40,872 bases of DNA from Brevibacillus gelatini (GTDB lineage: Bacteria; Bacillota; Bacilli; Brevibacillales; Brevibacillaceae), in NCBI RefSeq assembly GCF_003710935.1, contig NZ_RHHS01000043.1, positions 1 to 40,872 of the forward strand, given 5' to 3'. The notes under the pieces are model-generated. The model was not told the DNA's origin and made no database searches. It saw only the letters and a program-made list of their open reading frames with translations. Both the position numbers and the translations under genes were made by a program. Each line of letters starts with the position of its first letter. Position 1 is the stretch's first letter. Of this stretch, positions 7,812-16,113 are shown in pieces.

Positions 7812-8774
7812 ATGAAAACGAAAGTAACCGAGCTGTTGCAAATCAAATATCCGGTGGTTCAGGGCGGCTTGGCCTATCTGGCGTACGCCGAGCTGGCCGC
7901 TGCCGTGTCAAACGCAGGCGGGCTGGGTCAGGTCACGGCGATGACGCTGCCGTCTGCCGAAGCGTTGCGCGAAGAAATTCGCAAGGTGCGTGAGCTGACA
8001 GACAAGCCGTTTGGCGTCAATTTCGCGATTGGCCAACACAATCGGCCGTATGAGGAAGCACTGGAGGTCGCCATCGAAGAAAAAGTCGCCGCCATCTCTG
8101 TGACCGGAGGCAATCCCGAGCCGCTTCTGCGCCGACTCGATGGCCATCCGATCAAAAAGCTGGTCCTGGTTGCATCGGTGCGGCAGGCGCAAAAAGCGGA
8201 GGCAATCGGGGCAGACGCAGTCATGGCCGTCGGGCAGGAGGGCGGCGGTCATCTTGGACGAGATGACATCGGGACATTTGTGCTCATTCCGCGTGTCGTG
8301 GATTCTGTCAGCATTCCGGTACTGGCCAGCGGCGGGATTGGCGATGGCCGTGGACTTTTGGCCGCTCTCGCGCTCGGTGCGGAAGGCGTGGAGATGGGCA
8401 CCCGGTTCATCGCGACCAAGGAGTGCGTACATGCCCACGAAGCGTACAAGGAAGCCTTGCTGAAAGGAACCGAGCAAGACACGGCTGTCATCAAAAGAAC
8501 GCTGGGAGCGCCGGCAAGGGTGGTGCGCACGCCAGGTTCCGACCGCATTTTGCAATTGGAAAAAGAAGGCGCCGGCTATGAGGAACTGAAAAGTCTCATC
8601 AGCGGCGAAAATAATCGCACCTTCATCTACGAAGGCGACAGTGAGCATGGCTTTGGCTGGGCAGGTCAGGTTATCGGCCTGATCTCGGACATCCCATCCG
8701 TTCAGGAGCTGTTCGAGCGGATGTTTCAGGAGGGGGAAGACGGTCTTCAACGGCTGAGAGCCATTCGCGGCTAG
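7812..8774 (+). CDS. Nitronate monooxygenase / FabK-like flavoprotein
   Basis: 320 residues; an FMN-binding TIM barrel of the 2-nitropropane dioxygenase family. Seen: PVVQGGLAYLAYAELAAAVSNAGGLG near the N-terminus, GQEGGGHLGRDD holding the family His, and the phosphate-binding ASGGIGDGRGLLAALALGAEGVEMGTRF. Members either oxidise toxic alkyl nitronates or, as FabK, reduce enoyl-ACP; the sequence alone does not separate the two, and no fatty-acid gene is adjacent. The ATG at 7812 is chosen over 7806 because GGGGTG lies 6 nt upstream of it. It is divergent from speA and convergent with a YktB-like gene, with which it shares a bidirectional terminator. Confidence 0.8.
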   Translation: MKTKVTELLQIKYPVVQGGLAYLAYAELAAAVSNAGGLGQVTAMTLPSAEALREEIRKVRELTDKPFGVNFAIGQHNRPYEEALEVAIEEKVAAISVTGGNPEPLLRRLDGHPIKKLVLVASVRQAQKAEAIGADAVMAVGQEGGGHLGRDDIGTFVLIPRVVDSVSIPVLASGGIGDGRGLLAALALGAEGVEMGTRFIATKECVHAHEAYKEALLKGTEQDTAVIKRTLGAPARVVRTPGSDRILQLEKEGAGYEELKSLISGENNRTFIYEGDSEHGFGWAGQVIGLISDIPSVQELFERMFQEGEDGLQRLRAIRG

Positions 8775-8834
8775 AGCAGAGGACACGCTCCTTTTCCTCT
8801 AGGATGCCCCGCCTGGTGACGGTATGCGAAAAAC

Positions 8835-8881
8835 AAAAGAACAGGCAAACGCTTTTCAAAAGAAAGCGGACCTGTTCTTTT
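8835..8881. terminator. Bidirectional two-part hairpin terminator
   Basis: Outer stem AAAAGAACAGG/CCTGTTCTTTT and inner stem CGCTTT/AAAGCG. T-rich runs follow on both strands, serving the two convergent genes. Confidence 0.8.
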
Positions 8882-8924
8882 GCATATATTTTTACCAAAT
8901 GTTAGGGAGGCGATAGAGGAAAGC

Positions 8925-9551
8925 TTAACGGTCGATGGTATAAAGCTTGCTGAGTACGGCAAACGTGTTTTCGAGCTGTCCCAAAAGCGCCTGCGGGTCA
9001 GCAAGCACCGGGTCGTGGCGATCAATGGTCACGCCGCAGAGAAGCTCCGCTTTTTTTACCTGTGCCAGCCTGTCCACCAGCTTTTTCACACCGTCTTTGC
9101 CCAGCTCTGCCTGGGAAGTGCTTGCAGGCGAGGTGTGATCGGGCGACCAGTGGAAATGATCGGGCACCAGCGCCATGATTTCATCGAGATGCTCGCTGAA
9201 AGACTGGCTGATCTGGGCCTTGGCCGGCGCTTCGTAAATGACGGCATACCAGACGAACAGGTGCGTTTGCCACAGGCCGATTTGAAAATGCGGATGCTTT
9301 TTGTACCCGCGCTTGTCATTGGCCCAGGCAACCCACGTATCAGATGGCGGGTTCACGGTGCGGCGGGCATGCTTGGCTACATGGTAAAACATCTCATCGC
9401 CGGTTGCTGCTGACAAAATGGGCGCGAAATGGTGGCCAAGCGCTTCAAGCTTGGGGCGAATCACGGTCTTGATTGCGTCCATCCGCTGGTCGAGTCCATC
9501 AACGGCAAAAACGTCAAAATCTTCTTGGCGAAAGCCGGAAAACGCAGTCAT
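8925..9551 (-). CDS. yktB: YktB-like UPF0637/DUF1054 protein
   Basis: 208 residues with no signal or membrane segment. The opening MTAFSGFRQEDFDVFAVDGL and the internal VAKHARRTVNPPSDTWVAWA and HPHFQIGLW strings match the UPF0637 family (B. subtilis YktB), whose function is unknown to me. GATGAGGTG lies 9 nt before the ATG at 9551, so the upstream in-frame ATG at 9575 is rejected. It is divergent from the next gene across a 225-bp region holding an inverted repeat. Confidence 0.8.
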   Translation of the reverse strand: MTAFSGFRQEDFDVFAVDGLDQRMDAIKTVIRPKLEALGHHFAPILSAATGDEMFYHVAKHARRTVNPPSDTWVAWANDKRGYKKHPHFQIGLWQTHLFVWYAVIYEAPAKAQISQSFSEHLDEIMALVPDHFHWSPDHTSPASTSQAELGKDGVKKLVDRLAQVKKAELLCGVTIDRHDPVLADPQALLGQLENTFAVLSKLYTIDR

Positions 9552-9641
9552 GGAAACAAACACCTCATCTATCATGATCGAACGCCGCGAAAAAGAAAAG
9601 GGCGAACGTCTTTGTCAAGGGAGCTTGGAATCCACCATATA

Positions 9642-9714
9642 ATATCATATCACGCAGGAAAAAAATACTTGCCGGGATATGAATAGCAAAACGGAAGCGT
9701 GAATAATATGATAT
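9642..9714. repeat. Imperfect inverted repeat in a divergent intergenic region
   Basis: ATATCATATCACGC (9642-9655) and GCGTGAATAATATGATAT (9697-9714) are inverted copies differing by a 4-nt insertion. They lie between two divergent genes and could be an operator pair or a hairpin. Confidence 0.45.
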
Positions 9715-9776
9715 ACCACTCACTCCCTTACAGCAAAAAACGAAATCTGAGTATTCTGTCAACGGGAGGGGCCTGG

Positions 9777-10382
9777 ATGAATCTCGGCATGGAGCTGGAG
9801 TATGAGTATGACAATCTGGCGGTTTGGTTTGATCGCAAGACATTGCACGCGATGGTGCAGGCCCTGGTGGAAGCGGGGGTGAGCGTCACGTGGAAGGAAT
9901 TTCCCGAGCAGTTTCACCTCCTCGTGAACACCACGGACGGCCTTTCCGACTGGAAAATGCAGCGGCTAAACGGGTCTTACAAGCTGCAGGTGACTGGCGT
10001 TCCTGTCCATGACTTGCGGGTGGCGCTGGTACTGTACCACTTCGTGGAACGGGCAAAGGGGCACGCCATCATCAAAGTCAGAGTGGATGACTGCATCTTG
10101 ATGAAGCACGTCCAGTACGGAGAAGTCGTCAGAATAGTGGAAATAAAAGGAGCTGAGGAAAAAATGATCTACGAAAAATTCTGCAATGTGACGATGGACC
10201 AAGTGATTGCCGCCTTGAAACGGCGTGACTCCGAGGAGCGTATTCCGGTTTTGCGTTTGGAACTCGATTATGAATTGGCGACGTTGTTTGACGCGATACA
10301 GGCAGAGGATCAGGCCCAGATTAAAAAATCAATGGAAATTTTAAAAGAGCTTCGTCGGGAAATGCTGCTTTTGGAAGTGTAG
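9777..10382 (+). CDS. Conserved-looking protein of unknown function
   Basis: 201 residues, soluble, rich in charged residues, no signal peptide. GGGAGGGG at 9764-9771 places the start at ATG 9777; the frame is open further upstream but without a ribosome site. The C-terminal 40 residues are helical and charged (LFDAIQAEDQ then ILKELRREMLLLEV), faintly like the short IDEAL/YpiB C-terminal helix, but I would not assign it. I do not recognise the family. A terminator follows about 60 nt downstream. Confidence 0.6.
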   Translation: MNLGMELEYEYDNLAVWFDRKTLHAMVQALVEAGVSVTWKEFPEQFHLLVNTTDGLSDWKMQRLNGSYKLQVTGVPVHDLRVALVLYHFVERAKGHAIIKVRVDDCILMKHVQYGEVVRIVEIKGAEEKMIYEKFCNVTMDQVIAALKRRDSEERIPVLRLELDYELATLFDAIQAEDQAQIKKSMEILKELRREMLLLEV

Positions 10383-10442
10383 GTAGACTGGAGGATAACC
10401 ATAGGACGATGAGTTTGACACATTGGCATACGGAATGAAAGA

Positions 10443-10477
10443 AGCGACAACTCACAGATGAGGGTGTCGCTTTTTTT
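10443..10477 (+). terminator. Rho-independent terminator
   Basis: Stem AGCGACA/TGTCGCT extended by CTC/GAG, then seven T. Confidence 0.85.
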
Positions 10478-10521
10478 GGTTGCGCAAATTTTCGCATTTC
10501 CCGGTTTGCCAAAGACTTTGT

Positions 10522-10550
10522 TTGAACGGTCGGCAAAGCGGAGTTACAAT
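10522..10550 (+). promoter_or_regulatory. Sigma-A promoter of the DUF4446 gene
   Basis: TTGAAC (10522-10527), 17-bp spacer, TACAAT (10545-10550). Confidence 0.65.
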
Positions 10551-10605
10551 AGAGAAGGCTGTAACTGTCTAAAGCAACGCAAGTACCAGAAAGGAAGAAA
10601 ATGTT

Positions 10606-11112
10606 TTGGAACCATTCCTATCCCAAATCCCCAATGCAGCGATCCTGCTTTTGGGGGCAATTGCGCTGACCCTGATTTTGCTTTTTGCCGTCATCCTGCA
10701 ATCGGTTCGCATCAGTCGCATGCGCAAATCGCTCAACAGGCTGATGACAGGGACCGGAGGAGCAAACCTGGAGGAAGGCTTGCACAGGCTCCTCGATCAG
10801 GTGGATGAAGTGAAAAAGCTGCAAAGCGATCAACAGTTTACGATGAATCGTCTCTCCCAGCGGATCGCAGCCCAATGCGGCAGGGTAGGGATCATTCGCT
10901 ACAACGCTTTTGGCGATGTCGGCAGCGATCTCAGCTTTTCCCTGGCGATTCTGGATGACGCTCAAAACGGTGTGGTGATTACCAGTATTTTCGGTCGGGA
11001 AGAATCGCGCGTGTATGCCAAGCCGATTGAAGCGGGATCCTCATCCTATCACTTGTCCGAAGAAGAACAGGCTGCCATCAAAAAGGCAATGGCCGGCCAT
11101 TCCGGTATCTGA
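10606..11112 (+). CDS. DUF4446 family membrane-anchored protein
   Basis: 168 residues. One N-terminal membrane helix (about 12-33), then a basic stretch and a coiled region (about 55-85), then the conserved block VGIIRYNAFGDVGSDLSFSL (about 93-112), GVVITSIFGREESRVYAKPI and a final LSEEEQAAIKKA. This block is diagnostic of DUF4446, a Firmicutes family often found near chromosome-partition genes; function unknown. The start is TTG at 10606, 8 nt after AAGGAAG; an ATG at 10601 is out of frame. It has its own promoter. Confidence 0.82.
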   Translation: MEPFLSQIPNAAILLLGAIALTLILLFAVILQSVRISRMRKSLNRLMTGTGGANLEEGLHRLLDQVDEVKKLQSDQQFTMNRLSQRIAAQCGRVGIIRYNAFGDVGSDLSFSLAILDDAQNGVVITSIFGREESRVYAKPIEAGSSSYHLSEEEQAAIKKAMAGHSGI

Positions 11113-11254
11113 GCTGCGGGAATTTCGTATGAAACCGGGAGCTTCTGCATGAATCAGAGAGATCATTTCGTCTCCCTGCGTCATATTACAGATATTCGGT
11201 ATTTTTGCGTGAATTCATCTGCTTTTTATTCAAGACTTTTGATGGCTTCTGTTG

Positions 11255-11260
11255 TATAAT
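11255..11260 (+). promoter_or_regulatory. Candidate -10 element, first of two start regions
   Basis: A perfect TATAAT upstream of the 11459 gene. The expected -35 (AAGACT at 11232-11237) is poor, so the site may need an activator. Transcription from here would give a leader of about 190 nt. Confidence 0.35.
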
Positions 11261-11348
11261 AAAGCTGTCAAGGATGGCTTTTTTCGGAAAAACAAAAAGT
11301 AGGTGATCCGCCTTCATTACCCAAATCGACTTTCGATTCGCGGGGCAA

Positions 11349-11427
11349 GGCCAGGTTCTACAGCGTTCCTTCGTTGACACTTAGCGTATCTCCTCTACAT
11401 TTGGACACAGATTGGTCGTAACTGGCC
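11349..11427 (+). other. Structured leader segment before the 11459 gene
   Basis: GGCCA-G-GTT (11349-11357) can pair with AACTGGCC (11420-11427), closing a loop of about 62 nt; a small hairpin AATCG/CGATT lies just upstream. No known riboswitch signature is visible. The rest of 11113-11458 holds no gene. Confidence 0.3.
11374..11401 (+). promoter_or_regulatory. Candidate sigma-A promoter of the 11459 gene
   Basis: TTGACA (11374-11379), 16-bp spacer, TACATT (11396-11401). It lies inside the structured segment, so only one of the two functions may be real. Confidence 0.4.
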
Positions 11428-11458
11428 CACGGAAACCAAAAGAATTGAGGAGATATTT

Positions 11459-12055
11459 ATGGCACAGCGTTTAGCAACCAACTACGCCAAGGCCTATTTT
11501 ACGGTGAATGAAGAGGAGCTGAACCAATTCGTCTCGCTCTTCACCAATGAACACATTTCAGTCGATGTCAAAGTATGCGACAACGGCGACCGCGACGTCA
11601 TTCTGTCTGACCATAACGGCGAAATTCAACTGAGCTTCTGCCGTGTCGGCAATCGCTACTCTTGCGACAGCTCCTATCTCATTCGGGATCGGCAGTTGGC
11701 CAATGCGATGAGAAAAGCGATGAAAACGTTTCGTGGCTACGGAATCGTCCACAGAATTTACGAAGGCTTCACGATGGTGTACCACTACGATCAGGGATCG
11801 GTGGTCAGCATCCGGGAGCTGTCGGGGGACGAGGAGACGTCCGTCTTTGAAAAGTCTTCTCTGAATCTTGCCAGCGAGCTGGAATCGCTGTTCCAGCAAG
11901 AAGGCAGCGAAAGAGAGATCGAGTCCTTGCGTCAGGAAACGGACCGCTGGCTGGATTTGCGTAATTGGGCAAAGGAAGCTGCACCGGAAAAGCTTCCCGC
12001 AATCGATACGCGCTTAGTGATGTTGTCGCAGCGTCTGTTTGAACTGGAAGTATAG
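11459..12055 (+). CDS. Protein of unknown function
   Basis: 198 residues, acidic, soluble, without signal peptide. The N-terminal half (1-130) looks like a mixed alpha/beta fold with the strings NYAKAYFTVNEEEL, HNGEIQLSFCRVGNRY and GYGIVHRIYEGFTMVYHYDQG. The C-terminal 70 residues are helical with a likely coiled coil and end in LSQRLFELEV. GAGGAG with 6 nt spacing supports the ATG. I do not recognise a family. The gene has a long leader and its own terminator, so it is a single transcription unit. Confidence 0.6.
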   Translation: MAQRLATNYAKAYFTVNEEELNQFVSLFTNEHISVDVKVCDNGDRDVILSDHNGEIQLSFCRVGNRYSCDSSYLIRDRQLANAMRKAMKTFRGYGIVHRIYEGFTMVYHYDQGSVVSIRELSGDEETSVFEKSSLNLASELESLFQQEGSEREIESLRQETDRWLDLRNWAKEAAPEKLPAIDTRLVMLSQRLFELEV

Positions 12056-12070
12056 AAAGTGTAAACAAAA

Positions 12071-12098
12071 ACGGGTGCCGAATGGTGCCTGTTTTTTT
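12071..12098 (+). terminator. Rho-independent terminator
   Basis: Stem ACGGGTGCC/GGTGCCTGT with three G-T pairs, then seven T. Confidence 0.75.
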
Positions 12099-12121
12099 CG
12101 TGGACTTTCTCGAAAAAAGTA

Positions 12122-12151
12122 TTGTCAAAGTAGGCGGATACATGGTATTGT
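12122..12151 (+). promoter_or_regulatory. speD promoter
   Basis: TTGTCA (12122-12127), 18-bp spacer, TATTGT (12146-12151). It predicts a leader of about 135 nt. Confidence 0.5.
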
Positions 12152-12172
12152 TGTTTTCGTTGGAAACAGGAT

Positions 12173-12282
12173 TAGGAACCAGGATTCACTTTAAAGGGTG
12201 GATAACAAGAGGGGAAACCGCCCCCGTTAGTGAATGACGCAGGTCCTAGCGATGTTTAACATTACACTTGCTAGGAAGGGGG
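12173..12282 (+). promoter_or_regulatory. Structured speD leader with two exclusive pairings
   Basis: Fold A: TAGGA-A-CC (12173-12180) pairs with GGTCCTA (12242-12248), ATTCACT (12184-12190) with AGTGAAT (12229-12235), and GGGTGG (12196-12201) with CCGCCC (12218-12223). Fold B: CCTAGC (12245-12250) pairs with GCTAGG (12270-12275), which overlaps the ribosome site AGGAAGGGGG (12273-12282). Folds A and B share 12245-12248 and exclude each other, the architecture of a translational riboswitch. It does not resemble SAM-I; a polyamine or SAM-derived ligand is a guess. Confidence 0.5.
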
Positions 12283-12291
12283 AACCGAAAG

Positions 12292-12696
12292 ATGGAATAC
12301 TCGACTTTCGGAAGACACGTTGCTGTTGACACATGGGGAGTTCAGTTTGACTTGTTGAACGACGCAGAATTTTTGAAAAAGGAAATGATTGAAGCTGCTG
12401 AGGCATGTGGAGCGACTGTGCTTGGCGTGCAAGCGAAGCAGTTTTCTCCTCAGGGTGCTACCGTGCTGGTTCTTCTCTCGGAAAGCCACCTGTCCATTCA
12501 TACTTATCCTGAGCGCGGTTTTGCCGCTCTGGATTGCTACACTTGTGGCGAGACGGTCGATCCGCAAGTTGCCATCGACTACTTGGTATCTGTGCTGAAG
12601 CCGGAGAAAACCTACGCGAAGAAGCTGGTTCGCGGAACAGGTGAACTGCAAGTAGTAGAGCCAGAAATCAAAGTGGCTGAAGTTGTGAGCAAGTAA
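12292..12696 (+). CDS. speD: S-adenosylmethionine decarboxylase proenzyme
   Basis: 134 residues of the short bacterial class 1B type. It makes decarboxylated SAM, the aminopropyl donor for spermidine. Seen: SESHLSIHTYPE at 63-74; by comparison with the Thermotoga enzyme, self-cleavage should fall between Glu64 and Ser65 to give the pyruvoyl group, with His70 and Cys85 (in DCYTCG) as processing and catalytic residues. The ATG at 12292 lies 9 nt after AGGAAGGGGG. It has its own promoter, a structured leader and a terminator. Pairs functionally with speA in this window. The name speH is also used for this short form. Confidence 0.93.
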   Translation: MEYSTFGRHVAVDTWGVQFDLLNDAEFLKKEMIEAAEACGATVLGVQAKQFSPQGATVLVLLSESHLSIHTYPERGFAALDCYTCGETVDPQVAIDYLVSVLKPEKTYAKKLVRGTGELQVVEPEIKVAEVVSK

Positions 12697-12713
12697 CAAA
12701 CGGAAGAGTATTC

Positions 12714-12746
12714 AAGAGGTGCGGGAACCAGATCCGCACCTCTTTT
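12714..12746 (+). terminator. speD terminator
   Basis: 11-bp perfect stem AAGAGGTGCGG/CCGCACCTCTT with a 9-nt loop, ending in four T. Confidence 0.85.
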
Positions 12747-12771
12747 ACGTGAGAGCATGCGTTTTCGATGA

Positions 12772-13338
12772 TTACCGCTGCGGTTGCTGGATCATCGTGT
12801 GCAGATCGTGAAGGAGCTCAGTGAACTCGCTTGAGGGGTTGGTTGTTTGCTGTGCCTCGGCAATTTGCGCGTTGATCGCCCGCACACGATCAAATACGGT
12901 TTGGTCGGATGAGACGTTCAGCTGCAAGGCAGGAGAGACAGCGCGACAAGCCGAGTGGACTTGCTGCTCGATTACTTTTGCCTGTGGCTCGCCCAGATTG
13001 TCGCGCACGAGAATGCCGATCACGGCGTCCTTGCCCATGACGACGACAGTAGCTTGATCGACGCCTGGGACATCATCGGCCGCTTTGGCCAGCTTCTCTG
13101 CCAGGTCTTGATTGAAGCCGTTTGAGGTGTACGCTTTGAGGGAGTTCTGGGCGTTGCTTCCTTGCGTATAGGCGTTAATGTCGTGTCCGATGCTTGCGCG
13201 AGTCAGCGGCGTCGCTTGCTGCGAATCGCTTTGCGCCTGCGCGCCCGTGTCAGGCCCTGCGCCTGTAGTCGCGCACCCGACAAGCGCTGCTGCGATCAAG
13301 AACAAACCTGTATAATAGCTTGGCCCGTTTTTCCTCAT
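12772..13338 (-). CDS. YhcN/YlaJ-family sporulation lipoprotein
   Basis: 188 residues. A type II signal peptide ends in the lipobox LVGC (Cys22), followed by a polar Gln/Ser/Thr-rich linker and a YhcN/YlaJ domain (about 85-165) with the typical AAKAADDVPGVDQATVVVMGKDAVIGI. Family members are lipoproteins of the spore or germination membrane. AGGAGGTGG 6 nt before the ATG at 13338 fixes the start, rejecting the longer frame. Divergent from typA. A second member lies at 21926-22540; that copy, next to phoH, is the likelier YlaJ orthologue. Confidence 0.82.
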   Translation of the reverse strand: MRKNGPSYYTGLFLIAAALVGCATTGAGPDTGAQAQSDSQQATPLTRASIGHDINAYTQGSNAQNSLKAYTSNGFNQDLAEKLAKAADDVPGVDQATVVVMGKDAVIGILVRDNLGEPQAKVIEQQVHSACRAVSPALQLNVSSDQTVFDRVRAINAQIAEAQQTTNPSSEFTELLHDLHTMIQQPQR

Positions 13339-13418
13339 GGCAGACCACCTCCTGTCTTTAGTATGGCGATTGTGGCGCATGCTAATCAGGGAGAGGTTCC
13401 GCAGTCAAAAAATGACCA

Positions 13419-13447
13419 TTGTGCCGGGTTTCACGACCTGTTAATAT
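13419..13447 (+). promoter_or_regulatory. typA promoter
   Basis: TTGTGC (13419-13424), 17-bp spacer, TAATAT (13442-13447), about 30 bp before the start codon. Confidence 0.45.
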
Positions 13448-13476
13448 GGAAGGTATGCAAAACAGAGGAGGTTCAC

Positions 13477-15318
13477 ATGAAGCGTCTTGACATACGCAAC
13501 ATTGCCATTATTGCCCACGTTGACCATGGAAAAACAACGTTGGTTGACAAGCTTTTGATCCAATCGGGCACGTTCCGCAGCAACCAGCAGGTAGAGGAGA
13601 GAATGATGGACTCCAACGACTTGGAGCGGGAACGCGGAATTACCATCCTGGCGAAAACCACGTCCGTCAAATACAAGGAGTTCACCATCAACATTTTGGA
13701 TACACCAGGCCACGCCGACTTCGGTGGCGAGGTAGAGCGTATCATGAGCATGGTGGACGGCGTCCTTTTGATTGTTGACGCATTTGAAGGCTGTATGCCA
13801 CAAACGCGTTTCGTATTGAAAAAAGCACTCGAAGCAAAAGTTACCCCAATCGTTGTCGTGAACAAGGTAGACCGCGACAATGCACGTCCTCAAGAAGTCA
13901 TCAACGAAGTGTACGACCTGTTTATCGACCTCGATGCGAACGAAGATCAACTGGAATTCCCGATCGTCTACGCATCCGGCCTGCAAGGTATCGCCGGAAT
14001 GGAGCCAGATAAGCTGGAAGGCGACCTTCGTCCACTTTTTGACACGATTGTTGAGCACATACCCGCACCTGATGCCGATGAAAATGCCCCATTGCAAATG
14101 CAAGTAACGATGCTGGATTATAACGACTTTCTGGGTCGTATCGGGATTGGCCGCATTTATCGCGGAACCATGAACGTGAATGAAATGGTATCTGTCACCA
14201 CACGCAGCGGCGAAGTGAAAAAAGCGCGGATTCAAAAGCTGTTCGGCTTCTCCGGCTTGCAGCGCGTGGAACAAAAAACAGCGAAAGCAGGAGACATCGT
14301 TGCAATCGCAGGGATCGACGATATTAACGTAGGCGAGACGATTTGCCACGTCGATCATCCCGATGCACTGCCTCTGCTGAAAATTGATGAGCCGACTCTG
14401 CAAATGACGTTTTTGGTGAACAACAGCCCGTTTGCCGGCCGCGAAGGGAAACACGTTACTTCCCGCAAGCTTCGTGATCGCCTGATGGCAGAATTGGAGA
14501 CAGACGTATCTTTGCGTGTAGAGGAAACCGATTCGCCGGATGCGTTTATCGTATCGGGACGCGGGGAATTGCATCTGTCCATCCTGGTGGAAAACATGCG
14601 CCGCGAAGGCTTTGAGCTGGCCGTGTCCAAGCCGGAAGTCATCGTGCGCATGATTGATGGCCAAAAAATGGAGCCGGCCGAGTATCTTGTGATCGACGTG
14701 CCGGAGGAATACACCGGGGCTGTCATGGAGACCTTGGGCCAACGCAAGGCCGAGATGGTCAACATGGTCAACAACGGCTTCGGCCAGGTTCGTCTGGAGT
14801 TCATCATTCCTTCCCGCGGACTGATCGGCTACCGCACGGAGTTTTTGACGATCACACGCGGCTACGGCATTCTCAACCACTCCTTTGACAGCTATCGTCC
14901 GCTTGTCCAGGGAGCGGTAGGCGGTCGTCACGCCGGGGTACTCATCTCCCATGAAACCGGGACAGCGACCACGTACGGCCTGATGTCTGTCGAGGATCGC
15001 GGCGTCATGTTCATCACGCCGGGTACGGAAGTATACGAAGGCATGATCGTGGGCGAGCACAACCGCGACAATGACTTGACGGTCAACGTGTGCAAAGAGA
15101 AGCACGCGACCAACGTCCGCTCCGCGACCAAGGATGAGACGGTAAAAATGAAGGTGCCTCGTCTCTTGACGCTGGAAGAGGCGCTGGAGTATTTGAATGA
15201 CGACGAACTGTGCGAAGTTACACCACAATCCGTCCGTCTGCGCAAAAAGTATTTGAGCAAATCGGATCGCGAGCGCTACGAAAAGCAAAAGCGCTGGGAA
15301 GCACAACCGCAAGCGTAG
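13477..15318 (+). CDS. typA: Ribosome-associated GTPase TypA/BipA
   Basis: 613 residues, full length for the family (B. subtilis YlaG is 612 by memory). A translational GTPase resembling EF-G that binds 70S ribosomes and helps ribosome assembly and stress adaptation. Seen: P-loop AHVDHGKT at 13-20, switch [14 protein letters not shown] from 75, NKVD at 129-132, then EF-G-like domains and the BipA-specific C-terminus ([20 protein letters not shown], later [13 protein letters not shown]). AGAGGAGG upstream of the ATG fixes the start. Single transcription unit with its own promoter and terminator. Confidence 0.97.
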   Translation: MKRLDIRNIAIIAHVDHGKTTLVDKLLIQSGTFRSNQQVEERMMDSNDLERERGITILAKTTSVKYKEFTINILDTPGHADFGGEVERIMSMVDGVLLIVDAFEGCMPQTRFVLKKALEAKVTPIVVVNKVDRDNARPQEVINEVYDLFIDLDANEDQLEFPIVYASGLQGIAGMEPDKLEGDLRPLFDTIVEHIPAPDADENAPLQMQVTMLDYNDFLGRIGIGRIYRGTMNVNEMVSVTTRSGEVKKARIQKLFGFSGLQRVEQKTAKAGDIVAIAGIDDINVGETICHVDHPDALPLLKIDEPTLQMTFLVNNSPFAGREGKHVTSRKLRDRLMAELETDVSLRVEETDSPDAFIVSGRGELHLSILVENMRREGFELAVSKPEVIVRMIDGQKMEPAEYLVIDVPEEYTGAVMETLGQRKAEMVNMVNNGFGQVRLEFIIPSRGLIGYRTEFLTITRGYGILNHSFDSYRPLVQGAVGGRHAGVLISHETGTATTYGLMSVEDRGVMFITPGTEVYEGMIVGEHNRDNDLTVNVCKEKHATNVRSATKDETVKMKVPRLLTLEEALEYLNDDELCEVTPQSVRLRKKYLSKSDRERYEKQKRWEAQPQA

Positions 15319-15343
15319 GCGCGTGATGCGAAACGACAAAAGC

Positions 15344-15382
15344 AAAAGCCGCTTTGTCTCCGGTGAGAGCAAAGCGGCTTTT
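15344..15382. terminator. Bidirectional terminator between typA and gpx
   Basis: 13-bp stem AAAAGCCGCTTTG/CAAAGCGGCTTTT with T-rich flanks on both strands. Confidence 0.9.
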
Positions 15383-15395
15383 TGGTTTGGCAGGC

Positions 15396-15869
15396 TTACA
15401 GCAGGCGCTCGATGTCGGCTGCCACGTCTTCCGGCTGCACGCGGGCACCGATGCGTTTGACGATACGGCCTTCCCTGTCGACGAGGAACTTGGCGAAGTT
15501 CCATTCGATCTCTTCGCCCTGGCCTTCGGGAGCGTTGGCTTTCAGGTACTGGTACAAAGGATGGGCAGTCGGACCGTTCACGTCGATTTTGGCAAACAGC
15601 GGGAACGTTACGCCGTAGTTGCGATCGCAAAACGCGGCAATCTCTTCCTCGCTGCCAGGCTCTTGCGCGGCAAACTGGTTGCACGGAAAGCCAAGGACGG
15701 CGAATCCTTTGTCCGCATAGCGCGTGTACAGCTCCTGCAAGCCTTTGTATTGCGGGGTCAGTCCGCACTGGCTGGCGGTGTTGACGATCAGCAATACACG
15801 TCCCTTGTACTCGGCCAGCGTCTTTTCTTCTCCGGAAATCGTCTTGACAGCTATATCGTACAGGCTCAT
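15396..15869 (-). CDS. Glutathione peroxidase family (thioredoxin-dependent type)
   Basis: 157 residues. Reduces hydrogen peroxide and lipid peroxides; in Gram-positive bacteria the electron donor is normally thioredoxin. Seen: peroxidatic Cys35 in NTASQCGLTPQY, Gln65 in FPCNQF, Trp123 and Asn124 in EWNFAKFL completing the tetrad, and a likely resolving Cys81 in AAFCDRNYGVTFP. Cys replaces selenocysteine. AAAGGGTGG lies upstream of the ATG. Monocistronic on the minus strand, convergent with typA. B. subtilis BsaA is the nearest named relative. Confidence 0.92.
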   Translation of the reverse strand: MSLYDIAVKTISGEEKTLAEYKGRVLLIVNTASQCGLTPQYKGLQELYTRYADKGFAVLGFPCNQFAAQEPGSEEEIAAFCDRNYGVTFPLFAKIDVNGPTAHPLYQYLKANAPEGQGEEIEWNFAKFLVDREGRIVKRIGARVQPEDVAADIERLL

Positions 15870-15972
15870 GTTTTTCCCACCCTTTGCTAGTTTTGTGGCC
15901 CTATTATCATAGCATGTCCGCGAAAAGGCAGGCTAGCATGTTGCCGTGCGCAAAGTGCAGGCGCAGTCCGTT

Positions 15973-16001
15973 TTGACAGGAAATCTATCACCTGATAAAG
16001 T
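15973..16001 (+). promoter_or_regulatory. Extended -10 promoter of ylaH
   Basis: TTGACA (15973-15978), 17-bp spacer ending in an extended TGA (15993-15995), then TAAAGT (15996-16001). Confidence 0.6.
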
Positions 16002-16113
16002 AAAAAGGATACATATAAAAAATGTTGAAAAAAGGAAAAGATTAGGCAAAAGAGCGGGTCTTTCCCTTCGTTGTGCGAGGACACGGACTTTTGCGTTACA
16101 GGAGAGATTTGTG

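Noticed and set aside
15346..15381. Inverted repeats at gene ends as insertion-sequence termini
   Set aside because: The many perfect inverted repeats between genes have short loops, T-runs and positions after stop codons; they are terminators, and no transposase is present.
13441..15768. Open frame of 775 codons on the minus strand opposite typA
   Set aside because: It is antisense to the clearly conserved typA gene, has no ribosome site, and its translation is rich in His, Val and Cys with no domain. A by-product of the codon usage of typA.
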